Source: Roseicyclus sp. (GTDB lineage Bacteria; Pseudomonadota; Alphaproteobacteria; Rhodobacterales; Rhodobacteraceae). Taken from it: a stretch of 64,000 nt of DNA. Position 1 is the stretch's first letter. Each line of letters starts with the position of its first letter. The stretch lies in NCBI GenBank assembly GCA_018401965.1, contig JAGYJU010000016.1, forward strand, positions 82,244 through 146,243, given 5' to 3'. Shown piece by piece: positions 1-7,875 of this stretch. The position numbers and the translations under genes were made by a program. Under the pieces are notes generated by a model. The model made no database searches, was not told where the DNA came from, and saw only the letters and a list, made by a program, of their open reading frames with translations.

Positions 1-764
1 CCAAGGGTTGGATCGATGCGGGCGTGAAAGAGGGCAAGGCGCCGGGCGCTTTCGCGCATCCGACGGTGGCCGATGTGCATCCTTACGTGATGCTGAACTA
101 TCTTGGCAAACCGCGCGACGTGATGACGCTGGCCCATGAACTGGGGCATGGCGTGCACCAGCGGCTGGCGGCCGGACAGGGGGAATTGCTGTCATCCACA
201 CCGCTGACGCTTGCGGAAACCGCATCGGTCTTTGGCGAGATGCTGACCTTCCGCAAGATGCTGGCCGAGGCCAAGGACAATGCCGCGCGCAAGGTTCTGT
301 TGGCCGGCAAGGTCGAGGACATGATCAACACGGTCGTGCGCCAGATCGCGTTCTACGATTTCGAATGCAAACTGCACGCCGCGCGGCGCGAGGGCGAATT
401 GACGCCCGAGGACATCAACCTGCTGTGGATGAGCGTGCAGGCCCAAAGCCTTGGGCCGGTGTTCGATTTCATGGAAGGGTATGAGACCTTCTGGGCCTAT
501 ATCCCGCATTTCGTGCATTCGCCGTTTTACGTCTATGCCTATGCCTTTGGCGACGGGTTGGTGAACGCGCTTTACGCCGTCTATGCCGAGGGCACGCCGG
601 GGTTCGAGGACAAGTATTTCGACATGCTGAAGGCGGGCGGGTCCAAGCATCACAAGGACTTGCTGGCGCCCTTTGGGCTCGATGCGTCCGACCCGGCGTT
701 CTGGGACAAGGGCCTGTCGATGATCGAAGGCTTCATCGACGAGCTGGAGGCGATGGAGGGCTAA
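1..764 (+). CDS. M3 family oligoendopeptidase (oligoendopeptidase F group), C-terminal part
   Basis: C-terminal part of a zinc metallopeptidase of the M3B type, a cytoplasmic enzyme that degrades short peptides. The window opens inside the gene and the frame is open from base 3. The zinc-binding HELGH is encoded at 135-149, and the Glu expected as third zinc ligand sits 23 residues after it in TLAETASVFGE. About 250 residues are visible, against roughly 600 for the whole family member. The TAA stop (762-764) is also the left copy of the 3-bp duplication flanking the insertion sequence that follows, so the element landed at the very end of the gene without shortening the protein. The family call is secure; peptide specificity cannot be read from this fragment. 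Confidence 0.9.
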   Translation, partial: KGWIDAGVKEGKAPGAFAHPTVADVHPYVMLNYLGKPRDVMTLAHELGHGVHQRLAAGQGELLSSTPLTLAETASVFGEMLTFRKMLAEAKDNAARKVLLAGKVEDMINTVVRQIAFYDFECKLHAARREGELTPEDINLLWMSVQAQSLGPVFDFMEGYETFWAYIPHFVHSPFYVYAYAFGDGLVNALYAVYAEGTPGFEDKYFDMLKAGGSKHHKDLLAPFGLDASDPAFWDKGLSMIEGFIDELEAMEG

Positions 765-2100
765 GGGTTCGTTCAAGAATAATCGCTTCTTATTGTGGTT
801 TTGTTCTGCGGTTTGATGGTGTAGTTCCAGTCGCCGTGGAAGTCGTGTCGGATTATGTTGAGGGCGGTCATTTCGACATCGCGGACCTTGACGCCCTTTG
901 GGTATGTGTTGGTGTCTAGTTCGCTGCGCACCTTCAGGCCAGTTTTGGTGGTTGTGGCGGCGATCAGTTGGACAATGGTCTGGTAGCTGACCAGGGGTCG
1001 GCCTCGCCAGTTCTGAGTGATGAACGAGAAGAGGCGGTGCTCGATCTTGTTCCACTTGCTGGTTCCCGGGGGGAGATGGCAGACGGTGATTTCAAGGCCG
1101 AGCTCGTTGGCGAGGGCTTGGAGTTCAAGCTTCCACAGCCGCACGCGCGAGCCGTTGGAGCCGCCGCCATCTGCGGTGATCGTCAGCTTGGTGGCATTGG
1201 GGTAGCGCGCGCGGCCCATGCTGCACCACCATCGGCGGATCGAGTTGACCGCAAAGCTGGCGGTATCATTGTCGATGCCGACGCTGACCCAGCCAGCGTT
1301 GTCAGCGATGTCGTAGACACCGTAAGGCGAGGCCCGCCCAAGCTCGGGGATCAGGAAGTCATGCACGCGAACCTTCTCAGGATCGCCCTTGGCACGGTAC
1401 TCCCGGCCGCCGTTCTTGAAATCGCCAACCAGCTCTTTCTTCTTGGTGTCCACCGAGATGGTCGGCTCGCCAGCCGCAAGGGCGTCCTTCACCTGATCGT
1501 TGATGTAGATGAACTGGGCGTCGCGATCAGGATGGCTGGCCCCCTCCAGGGTCTTGCGGTTTCCCTGAAGGCTGTAGCCCAAGCTGCGCAGCAGTGCGGC
1601 CACCGAGTTGTGGCCGATCCGGTGGCCGCGTCCCTTCAACTCCGCCGCGAGCTTGCGCAGGCTCTTGGCGGTCCACAATAGCGGTGTCATCGGATCGCCT
1701 CGTGTCGCTCCATCCAGCAGATCCTTCAGATCGCCGAGCAACGTCGTGTCGGTGGCCACCAGCGGCTTGCGTCCACCGCCCGCGCGGCGAACCCCGCCCG
1801 CTGGCACCGCCGCAGCGGTCTCCCCGCGCAGTTCCGCCAGACCACGGCCGATCGTGCTGCGTGCGATCCCAGTGATTTTGAGACCGCCGCGATCCCGCCT
1901 CGCCCCGCAGCCCGCGCCTCGGCTGCCGCAAACCGGCGTCGACCGCGTTCGTCCAGTACCGGTTTCAGCGCTTCATAACGCAGACGTATCGCCATGGCAT
2001 CAATCATGCCGCCGATTCTGCACCCTGCAGGTCCCCAGGGGAATCCCAAAAAAGACGAAAAGCTCGCTATTTTACGATTCGGTTGTTTATAAACGATCCC
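765..2100 (-). mobile_element. ISAzo13-type insertion sequence
   Basis: Element of 1,336 bp whose ends are imperfect inverted repeats: the left end reads AGGGTTCGTTCAAGAATAA (counting one flanking base) and the right end, on the minus strand, AGGGATCGTTTATAAACAA, with 14 of 19 positions equal. It is flanked by direct TAA triplets (762-764 and 2101-2103), consistent with a 3-bp target duplication. The single transposase gene is on the minus strand and is frameshifted. Boundaries come from the repeats and could shift by a base or two; the family name is from transposase resemblance. Confidence 0.75.
773..2007 (-). pseudogene. ISAzo13 family transposase, broken by a -1 frameshift
   Basis: Two overlapping minus-strand frames make up one transposase of about 411 residues. 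The N-terminal part starts at 2007 (MIDAMAIRLRYEALKP) and runs to GGIAAVSK. The rest continues in the other frame as KITGIARSTIGRGLAEL and on to the end. The frames meet at a run of four A (about 1875-1878, minus strand CAAAATC), where one base is missing. The long frame holds the likely acidic catalytic positions in ISVDTKKKE, TADGGGSN and WNKIEHRLF. A tRNA slip on A AAA would also join the frames, so programmed frameshifting is formally possible, but a one-base deletion is the simpler reading. Confidence 0.8.
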
Positions 2101-2131
2101 TAAGCCCCCAACGCCTACCGATCACCAAGGC

Positions 2132-2377
2132 TTACAAACCGTTATGCGACCCGTCGCAAAGCGGTTTGCGCTGGCTGGCCTTGCAGCCGCAGAAAAACAC
2201 CGTGCCGTCTTTTTCGGCGGTCCATTTCTGAGGCTGAAAGCCGGTGTCCTTATGCGAGCCGTCGCAAAACGGTTGTTTCTGCGACCGGCCACAGCTGCAC
2301 CAGAAATAGGTCTTGCCCTCGGTTACTTCGACCGGAAAAGGGGATTTCTGGGCAATGATGGGGGTGTCGTCGGACAT
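2132..2377 (-). CDS. Tandem CDGSH iron-sulfur domain protein
   Basis: Small protein of 81 residues with two CDGSH iron-sulfur modules, each a 2Fe-2S site with three Cys and one His. The first is CSCGRSQKQPFCDGSH (about residues 27-42) and the second CGCKASQRKPLCDGSH near the C terminus. The start chosen is ATG at 2377 (MSDDTPII), preceded by AGGAG 8 bases upstream; an in-frame start further upstream lacks this site. Proteins of this type are electron-transfer or cluster-handling proteins, but no partner is visible nearby. It stands alone between an insertion sequence and a DUF4389 gene. Confidence 0.88.
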   Translation of the reverse strand: MSDDTPIIAQKSPFPVEVTEGKTYFWCSCGRSQKQPFCDGSHKDTGFQPQKWTAEKDGTVFFCGCKASQRKPLCDGSHNGL

Positions 2378-2437
2378 CTGGCGTGCTCCTGTGGGGCGAT
2401 ATGATCCCACCGGGACATGGGCCATGATGGGCCCGCG

Positions 2438-2743
2438 TCAATCCAGATCGGTCCAGGGCCAGGGTTTCACGTCAGAGGCCGCCGCCTGGTAGCGCGCCGC
2501 CTTGGCCATCCAGATCCCCAGGTCGGTGCCGAAATCGGCCAGCCGCTTGTTCCGTTCGCCGGTGTTGACCAGCATGATGATGAACTGAACCACCGTGATC
2601 AGCGTCAGAACCGTCTGGCTGAGGCTGAGCATGATCCAGATCAGCACCATGTAGAGCAACCGCTTGCCCATGCCGTCCCGGTCGGGTTCGGGTTGATCGC
2701 CGGTCAGCCGGCCGGCCAGCCTGTCATCATCGTTACGGTCCAT
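2438..2743 (-). CDS. DUF4389 family membrane protein
   Basis: Protein of 101 residues with a charged N terminus, then a hydrophobic block (about residues 28-59, GKRLLYMVLIWIMLSLSQTV onward) that can form one long or two short membrane helices, then a conserved tail ending PWPWTDLD. The pattern LADFGTDLGIWMAKAARYQ is typical of the Rhodobacterales DUF4389 group; function is unknown. Its start lies 2 bases from the stop of the upstream oxidoreductase gene, so the two are probably co-transcribed and translationally coupled. Confidence 0.8.
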   Translation of the reverse strand: MDRNDDDRLAGRLTGDQPEPDRDGMGKRLLYMVLIWIMLSLSQTVLTLITVVQFIIMLVNTGERNKRLADFGTDLGIWMAKAARYQAAASDVKPWPWTDLD

Positions 2744-2745
2744 GG

Positions 2746-3720
2746 CTACGACATCCCCAACAGGTCAAAAACCGCGTCGATGGCCGTTTGCGTGCCGCGC
2801 GACGCCTCCAGAGGATAGGGGAACTGCGCCCCGTCGAGAAGATGGGATGCGACCGCCTCGACCTGGAGCACATATTGCCGGGCATCGGGGAAGGCGATGA
2901 TCTGCGTCGGCTGGCCATCGCGGGTCACGACCAGGTCGGCCTGCCCGTATTGGCCCGCGTTGAAGGGCGAGGCGACGGTCAGCGTGGCGCGGTCGCCTTC
3001 GAACACCATCTGCTGGCGCTGCTTGGTGCGCATCGACACGTGGAAGGCAAAGCGCACATCGCCCGCCCGCGCCTGCACCCATGTCGAGGTGTCGACCCCA
3101 TCCTCGATCACCGCATCGGCCCAGGCGATGGCCGGTTCCAGCCCGGTGGCAAAGCGGAAGGCGCCAATCGGATAGACCCCGATGTCGCGCAGCGCCCCGC
3201 CTGCCAGGTCAGCGGACAGGCGGATATTGGCCGGATCGGCCAGCCCATAGGTGAACACGCCGGTGACGCTGTGCAGCCGGCCCAGGTCGCCGGCTGCGAT
3301 CAGGTCGCGCACCTTGTGCCATTGCGGGTGATGGGCGGGCATCCAGGCCTCTGCGATCAGGCGGCCGGTGGCGCGCCGCGCCGCGATCAACCGGTCGAAA
3401 TCGGCATCCTGCAGCCCAATGGGCTTTTCGCACAGAACCGCCTTGCCCGCCTCTGCGGCCCGGATCGACCAGTCGACATGCAGCGCATTGGGCAGCGGGA
3501 TGTAGACCGCGTCGATATCCGGATCGGCCAACAGCGCCGCGTAGCTGTCATGCACCACCAGGCCGGGCGCCATCTGCGCAAAGGGGGCGGCGCGCGCCGG
3601 GTCACGCGTGGCGATGGCGGCAAGCCGCGACCTTGTGGCGGCATTTATGGCCGGGGCCATGATCTTGCGGGCAAAGCCGGACGCGCCAAGCACGCCCCAG
3701 CGGATGTGATCTTGTGTCAT
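2746..3720 (-). CDS. Gfo/Idh/MocA family NAD(P)-dependent oxidoreductase
   Basis: Protein of 324 residues with the two-domain architecture of the Gfo/Idh/MocA dehydrogenases. It has an N-terminal Rossmann fold with GVLGASGFA (residues 8-16) and the conserved CEKPIG loop (about residue 95), whose Lys is catalytic in the family, followed by the C-terminal alpha/beta domain. The start is ATG at 3720; a TTG two codons upstream is less likely. Substrates in the family are sugars, inositols and related polyols, and the actual substrate cannot be inferred here. It is followed 2 bases later by the DUF4389 gene and lies downstream of the rpoH terminator. Confidence 0.88.
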   Translation of the reverse strand: MTQDHIRWGVLGASGFARKIMAPAINAATRSRLAAIATRDPARAAPFAQMAPGLVVHDSYAALLADPDIDAVYIPLPNALHVDWSIRAAEAGKAVLCEKPIGLQDADFDRLIAARRATGRLIAEAWMPAHHPQWHKVRDLIAAGDLGRLHSVTGVFTYGLADPANIRLSADLAGGALRDIGVYPIGAFRFATGLEPAIAWADAVIEDGVDTSTWVQARAGDVRFAFHVSMRTKQRQQMVFEGDRATLTVASPFNAGQYGQADLVVTRDGQPTQIIAFPDARQYVLQVEAVASHLLDGAQFPYPLEASRGTQTAIDAVFDLLGMS

Positions 3721-3756
3721 GTCCAAGGCGTAGCGCGCGCCGCGGTGCGGGAAAAG

Positions 3757-3800
3757 GCAAAAACAAGACCGCCGCCCATGGGGCTGGCCCAGGGCGGCGG
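3757..3800 (-). terminator. Rho-independent terminator of rpoH
   Basis: On the minus strand, just after the rpoH stop, a 9-bp GC stem CCGCCGCCC / GGGCGGCGG (3792-3800 with 3769-3777) is followed by TCTTGTTTTTG. This separates rpoH from the oxidoreductase gene downstream. Confidence 0.75.
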
Positions 3801-3820
3801 CATGTCATCCGGAAAAGGGG

Positions 3821-4717
3821 TCAGGCGTTGGCCAGCATCCCCTGTTCGCGCGCCAGGTCGCGCATGCGCTTTTGCAGCTTTTCAAAGGCGCGCACCTCGA
3901 TCTGGCGGATGCGTTCGCGGCTGACGTTGTAGACGCCGGACAGATCCTCCAGCGTCACGGGTTCATCGAGCAGGCGGCGCTGGGTCAGGATATCGCGCTC
4001 GCGCTCGTTCAGCACCTCCATCGCCTCGGTCATGAGCGACATGCGTTGGGTGTATTCATCGCGCTCGGCATAGTCAGAGGCCTGGTTTGCCCCTTCATCT
4101 TCCAGCCAATCCTGCCATTGCGTCGATCCGTCGTCATCCGACCCGACCGTCGCGTTGAGCGAGGCATCGCCCCCCGACAGGCGCCGGTTCATCGAAATCA
4201 CCTCGGCCTCGGTCACGCCCAGATCATGGGCGATCCGTGCGACGTTTTCGGGCCGCAGATCGCCCTCTTCCAGCGCGCCGATGCGGGCCTTGGCCTTGCG
4301 CAGGTTGAAAAACAGCTTTTTCTGCGCGCTGGTCGTGCCCAGCTTGACCATCGACCACGACCGCAGGACATATTCCTGGATCGAGGCGCGGATCCACCAC
4401 ATCGCGTAAGTGGCAAGGCGGAAACCTTTTTCGGGGTCGAATTTCTTGACTGCCTGCATCAGGCCCACGTTTGCCTCGGAAATCACCTCGGCTTGCGGCA
4501 GGCCATAGCCGCGATAGCCCATCGCGATCTTGGCGGCGAGCCGCAGATGGCTGGTGACAAGCTGATGGGCGGCGGCTGTGTCCTGGTCTTCGACCCAGCG
4601 CTTGGCCAGCATGTATTCCTGTTCCGGTTCCAGCATCGGGAACTTGCGGATTTCCTGAAGATAGCGGTTCAGGCCCTGTTCTGGCGATGGGGCCGGAAGA
4701 TTTGCATAAGTCGTCAT
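3821..4717 (-). CDS. rpoH: RNA polymerase sigma-32 factor RpoH
   Basis: Heat-shock sigma factor of 298 residues, the usual length. Region 2 is clear (LRLAAKIAMGYRGYGLP, then GLMQAVKKFDPEKGFRLATY and AMWWIRASIQEYVLRS). The RpoH-specific box QKKLFFNLRKAKARI follows region 2.4, and region 4.2 is [18 protein letters not shown] near the C terminus. These separate it from the RpoD and RpoS groups. It directs transcription of chaperone and protease genes. Alphaproteobacteria often have two rpoH paralogues, and the window does not show whether a second exists. It has its own promoter and terminator and appears monocistronic. Confidence 0.97.
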   Translation of the reverse strand: MTTYANLPAPSPEQGLNRYLQEIRKFPMLEPEQEYMLAKRWVEDQDTAAAHQLVTSHLRLAAKIAMGYRGYGLPQAEVISEANVGLMQAVKKFDPEKGFRLATYAMWWIRASIQEYVLRSWSMVKLGTTSAQKKLFFNLRKAKARIGALEEGDLRPENVARIAHDLGVTEAEVISMNRRLSGGDASLNATVGSDDDGSTQWQDWLEDEGANQASDYAERDEYTQRMSLMTEAMEVLNERERDILTQRRLLDEPVTLEDLSGVYNVSRERIRQIEVRAFEKLQKRMRDLAREQGMLANA

Positions 4718-4749
4718 GGGTATGGACCCCCTGTTAGGCTCCGTTTTCA

Positions 4750-4779
4750 GTTATGTAAACCTGCTTAACTTATCGTCAA
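4750..4779 (-). promoter_or_regulatory. Predicted rpoH promoter
   Basis: Minus strand: TTGACG (4774-4779), an 18-bp spacer and CATAAC (4750-4755), starting a transcript about 40 bases upstream of the rpoH ATG. The region is AT-rich compared with its surroundings. Found by consensus only. Confidence 0.5.
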
Positions 4780-4872
4780 GAGGTCAACTGAACTCGATCG
4801 GTCAGATAATGCACCCCACATCGTCGAACAGCAAGCGGTGTGATCCCATGCTCACGTGCATGTGTGCACAGG

Positions 4873-5898
4873 TTACATCCCAGCGTTGCGCAGCCCTTGC
4901 ACCAGATCCGCCATATCCGGCGGCAGATCGGCGGAAAATTCCATCATCTCGCCGGTCACGGGATGTTCAAAGCCAAGCCGCGCGGCGTGCAGCGCCTGCC
5001 GGGAAAAGCCGTTCAATTGCGCCGCCATCGCCTGTCCCATCACCTTGTCGGACACGCGCCTGCGCCCGCCATACACCGGATCGCCCACCAACCCGTGCCC
5101 GACATGGGCCATATGCACCCGGATCTGGTGCGTGCGCCCGGTTTCAAGCCGGCATGACACCCGCGTGACCGGGCCGAGCGATTCCTCGACCCGCACGCGG
5201 GTCACAGCGTGCCGGCCGCCCTGGAACAACACCGCCTGCCGCTGGCGGTCGGTCTTGTGGCGGGCGAGCTGTGTGGTGATCTTGAGCACGCCACCGGCTT
5301 CAAAATTCACCCCGCGCACCCCGTTCAGCCGCGGATCGCCCGGATCGGGCAAACCGTGACAGATCGCGCTGTATTCACGCTCGACCGTGTGGGCGGCGAA
5401 TTGATCGGCCAGCCCGTGATGGGCGGCGTCCGATTTTGCCACGACCAAGAGACCGGATGTATCCTTGTCGATCCGGTGCACAATCCCTGGCCGCTTTTCG
5501 CCGCCGACACCGGACAGGTTGCCGCCGAAATGATGCAGCAACGCGTTGACCAAGGTTCCGCCCGGTGATCCGGGGGCGGGGTGCACCACCATTCCAACGG
5601 GTTTGTTGATGACGATCAGGTCGGCGTCTTCGTGCCGGATATCCAGCGCGATGGCCTCGGGGGCCGTGGCCACCTCTTCGGCTTCGGCCACGGTGATGTC
5701 GATCACATCCCCTTCGACCACCTTGGCGCGCGCGTCGGTGACGGGCACACCGTTCAGCGTCACGGCACCATCGTCGATCAGCCGCGACAAACGCGAGCGG
5801 CTCAGATGCGCATCCTCTGGCACTTCGCGGGCGAGTGCCTTATCAAGGCGGGGGGCCGGGTCGGGCCCGATTTCGACCGTGACGATACGGATGGACAT
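4873..5898 (-). CDS. rluD: RluA-family pseudouridine synthase, RluD type
   Basis: Protein of 341 residues that isomerises uridines in 23S rRNA helix 69 if it is RluD as expected. It has an N-terminal S4 RNA-binding domain (about residues 16-80, RLDKALAREVPEDAHLSRSR) and a catalytic domain with GIVHRIDKDTSGLLVVAKS, where the Asp of RIDKDTSG is the catalytic residue. The start is ATG at 5898 (MSIRIVTVEIGPD); the open frame continues upstream only because the opposite strand is coding. Its ATG and the ATG of the divergent DUF6476 gene share the tetranucleotide CATG. Confidence 0.9.
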   Translation of the reverse strand: MSIRIVTVEIGPDPAPRLDKALAREVPEDAHLSRSRLSRLIDDGAVTLNGVPVTDARAKVVEGDVIDITVAEAEEVATAPEAIALDIRHEDADLIVINKPVGMVVHPAPGSPGGTLVNALLHHFGGNLSGVGGEKRPGIVHRIDKDTSGLLVVAKSDAAHHGLADQFAAHTVEREYSAICHGLPDPGDPRLNGVRGVNFEAGGVLKITTQLARHKTDRQRQAVLFQGGRHAVTRVRVEESLGPVTRVSCRLETGRTHQIRVHMAHVGHGLVGDPVYGGRRRVSDKVMGQAMAAQLNGFSRQALHAARLGFEHPVTGEMMEFSADLPPDMADLVQGLRNAGM

Positions 5899-6235
5899 GG
5901 GTGTGGCCGAGCCTCCTGAAACCTCGATCGCCGAGGGTGATCTGCCGCCGCACCTGAAACGGTTGCGGCTTTTGGTGACGGTTCTGACCGTGACGATGAT
6001 CGCTGGCGTCATAACGATCAGCGCGGCCCTTGTCATCCGCTTGAATGGCGGTGGGGCCCCGCAAAGCCCCAGCGTTCTGGTCGCACCGGGCGATTTCGCC
6101 CTGCCCGACGGCGTGGGCGCGGTCGGCATCAGCGTCATCGACGGGCGCACGGTGATCATCGGCACCGATGGCGTGATCCGTGTGCATGACAGCGAAAGCC
6201 GCGCCCTGCTGCGCGAAATCATCCTGGCCGATTAA
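5897..6235 (+). CDS. DUF6476 family single-pass membrane protein
   Basis: Protein of 112 residues, with a short acidic N terminus, one membrane helix (about residues 27-50, LLVTVLTVTMIAGVITI onward) and an extracytoplasmic tail with DFALPDGVGAVGI and a repeated VIxGxDG pattern. It matches the Rhodobacterales family found head-to-head with rluD; no function is known. Starts at 5891 and 5897 are both in frame, and neither has a good ribosome binding site. Because the rluD start overlaps, the promoter must lie inside rluD. Confidence 0.75.
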   Translation: MGVAEPPETSIAEGDLPPHLKRLRLLVTVLTVTMIAGVITISAALVIRLNGGGAPQSPSVLVAPGDFALPDGVGAVGISVIDGRTVIIGTDGVIRVHDSESRALLREIILAD

Positions 6236-6242
6236 AGGGGGA

Positions 6243-6319
6243 TGGTACCAGCGCCCCGGCTTGAACGGGGGACCTCCTGATCCACAATCAGGCGCTCTAA
6301 CCAACTGAGCTACGCCGGC
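6243..6319 (-). tRNA. tRNA-His (GTG anticodon)
   Basis: Minus-strand cloverleaf of 77 nt with encoded CCA: acceptor GCCGGCG / CGCTGGT, D arm TAGCTCAGTTGGTTAGAG, anticodon stem CCTGA / TCAGG with loop TTGTGGA (anticodon GTG), T arm CCCCG-TTCAAGC-CGGGG. The discriminator is A and there is no extra 5' G before G1, the deviant tRNA-His form known in many alphaproteobacteria. The acceptor stem has two G-U pairs. Confidence 0.95.
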
Positions 6320-6338
6320 AGTGTCATTGCACGTGGCG

Positions 6339-6367
6339 GGGATAGCGCCCACGCCGCGCGATTGCAA
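6339..6367 (-). promoter_or_regulatory. Predicted tRNA-His promoter
   Basis: Minus strand TTGCAA (6362-6367), 17-bp spacer, TATCCC (6339-6344), about 20 bases before the mature tRNA 5' end. Confidence 0.55.
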
Positions 6368-6491
6368 GAGGTCAGGCGCGCAAGTCGGAATTGCCCCACC
6401 AGATCACGCGGCGCCGCGCGGGCCGCGCTGCCTTGCTTGCACAAACCGCCGCCACCCGCTACCTCCGAGCATGGATTTGGAGACAGCACCC

Positions 6492-6689
6492 ATGGGCATC
6501 AACAGCGAAAACGACGTGGCAGCGAACTTGCAGATCGGGCCGACGACGCTTGGCATGGTCAGGATCTATGTCGAGGGCGACGGTATCGACCTGCCGCTGG
6601 ATTTCGAGCCGGAAGAGGCCGAGGAAATCGCCGAAGAATTGCGTGCCGCCGCCGCCGCCGCGCGCGCCATGGGCAAGAAAAAGCGCTGA
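6492..6689 (+). CDS. DUF6324 family protein
   Basis: Small protein of 65 residues (MGINSENDVAANLQIGP start) with a central beta-rich stretch GMVRIYVEGDGIDLPLDF and an acidic then Ala-rich helix (PEEAEEIAEELRAAAAAA). It ends in a basic KKKR tail. It matches a small Rhodobacterales family of unknown function. The ATG at 6492 is preceded by GGAG about 12 bases upstream; longer in-frame starts have no support. It converges on mmcB, with only 3 bases between the stop codons. Confidence 0.75.
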   Translation: MGINSENDVAANLQIGPTTLGMVRIYVEGDGIDLPLDFEPEEAEEIAEELRAAAAAARAMGKKKR

Positions 6690-6692
6690 TCG

Positions 6693-7151
6693 CTACAAGA
6701 TCAGGCCCGGATCGCGCAAACCCTGCAGCCGCAGCGCCGCGTGTCGCGCAAACCGCTGCGTCACCGCGCGCCGCCGGGCGGGGGGCAGTTTCACCTCTGG
6801 CCCCATGCGCAAGATCTCTGCGTCATAGGCATCGGCGATGATCAGCCCGGTGTCATCGGGCAACAGATCGGTGGGAAACGCGTCATCCACCGCCCAGAAA
6901 TACCGATCCCCCCATTCCAGGTACCCGGCCCATTTGCCATCCGATGTGAAATCGGCGCGCGATGATTTGCATTCGATCACCCAGAGCTCGCCCTTGGGGC
7001 CAAGCGCCATCACGTCCAGCCGCTTGCCGCGTTCGGGGGTGAATTCTTCCAGCGTGACGAAATCATGCCCGCGCAAATGGCGACAGACGCCGCGCGCCAG
7101 CATCTGGCCCGGTGTGCGCGGATCATGGGCAAGGGGCGCAAGATCGGACAT
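6693..7151 (-). CDS. mmcB: MmcB family DNA repair protein
   Basis: Protein of 152 residues with the PD-(D/E)XK nuclease-like core: RLDVMALGPKGELWVIECKSS holds the Asp and the E-x-K, preceded by the helix ending HDFVTLEEF. Caulobacter MmcB works in mutagenesis with ImuB-type polymerases and is LexA-regulated; transfer of that role to this gene is inference. The start is ATG at 7151 (MSDLAPL); a slightly longer start (MFQSCAM) is possible. It is divergent from the small RNA gene upstream. Confidence 0.82.
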   Translation of the reverse strand: MSDLAPLAHDPRTPGQMLARGVCRHLRGHDFVTLEEFTPERGKRLDVMALGPKGELWVIECKSSRADFTSDGKWAGYLEWGDRYFWAVDDAFPTDLLPDDTGLIIADAYDAEILRMGPEVKLPPARRRAVTQRFARHAALRLQGLRDPGLIL

Positions 7152-7199
7152 GGCGCAAGACTGGAACAATCCACGAACAAAGGCAAGCGCAGCCGGGTC

Positions 7200-7228
7200 T
7201 TGCCAGACGCCGCGCCCCCGCCTATCTG
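7200..7228 (+). promoter_or_regulatory. Predicted promoter of small RNA
   Basis: TTGCCA (7200-7205), exactly 17 bp, TATCTG (7223-7228). Predicted start at about 7234-7236, where the closing stem of the RNA begins. Confidence 0.6.
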
Positions 7229-7233
7229 GTGGA

Positions 7234-7397
7234 GTGACGGATCTGCTCGACGCGTGCCTGTGGCAAAATTCCAGTGGCCTTAAGCATTTTCGAGGGAGCT
7301 GGCTCTGATCGGATCCTGGTCTGATTACCTGGTGCCCACCTGTACACACAGGTCCTCGGGAATTGAACGCCTCCACGGTTGCTGCGGTCCCCGTCAC
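7234..7397 (+). ncRNA. Structured small RNA, probably 6S-like
   Basis: About 164 nt with no convincing ORF, between a good promoter and a strong terminator. Its ends pair: GTGACGG (7234-7240) with CCGTCAC (7391-7397). Further inward, GCCTGTGGC, TTCGAGGGAGC and the matching GGTCCTCGGGAATTG arm suggest one long rod with a bulged centre, capped by the perfect hairpin ACCTGT-ACAC-ACAGGT. Length, rod shape with an open middle, and the CTCTGATCGGAT stretch resemble alphaproteobacterial 6S RNA, which sequesters the housekeeping RNA polymerase. The family name is inference from overall shape; that a small RNA gene is present is better supported. Confidence 0.55.
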
Positions 7398-7400
7398 ATG

Positions 7401-7431
7401 AAAACGCCGCCCTGCAAGGGGCGGCGTTTTT
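7401..7431. terminator. Bidirectional Rho-independent terminator
   Basis: Stem CGCCGCCC (7405-7412) / GGGCGGCG (7419-7426) with loop TGCAAG, flanked by AAAA on the left and TTTTT on the right. It ends the small RNA on the plus strand and the 7452-7772 gene on the minus strand. Confidence 0.88.
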
Positions 7432-7451
7432 CGCATCTCGGGAATGGCGGA

Positions 7452-7772
7452 TCAGCGGCGGCGGTCATCAGTGCGGATGCGCACCGGAACGGGGACGGCA
7501 CCGCGGGCAAAGACCGCGTCGCGGCGGCCCTTGGGCGCGTCATCGTCGCTGTCATCGCCCATGGTCATGATCTTGTAGCCCACCTGTGCCGACCCGAAGG
7601 TGATGCCGCACAGCACCACCAAGACCGCCAGCGCGATCGGGCCCTCGGCGGTATGTGTCACCAGGTGCCACAGGCCCGCCACGTCAAAGGCAAGCAACAT
7701 GCCCACGAAGACCCCCGCGATGCCAAAGCCGATCGCGGCATGACGCAGGATGAAACGGATGTGTTGGGGCAT
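7452..7772 (-). CDS. Hypothetical two-helix membrane protein
   Basis: Protein of 106 residues with two predicted membrane helices (about residues 11-33, HAAIGFGIAGVFVGMLLAF; about 43-66, GPIALAVLVVLCGITFGSA), then an acidic then basic cytoplasmic tail (DDSDDDAPKGRRDAVFARG). I do not recognise a named family, but small proteins like this recur in Rhodobacterales. It has AAGGAG upstream of the ATG at 7772 and a terminator directly after the stop. No functional inference is possible. Confidence 0.65.
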   Translation of the reverse strand: MPQHIRFILRHAAIGFGIAGVFVGMLLAFDVAGLWHLVTHTAEGPIALAVLVVLCGITFGSAQVGYKIMTMGDDSDDDAPKGRRDAVFARGAVPVPVRIRTDDRRR

Positions 7773-7875
7773 GGGCGACTCCTTGCTGTGTCACGGTGAT
7801 AGTTATGCCCGCAGGCGCCCCGTGCAAGGGTCCGCGTCACCCTGGCACGGGCGGTGGCGCATCATTGCCTAAATC

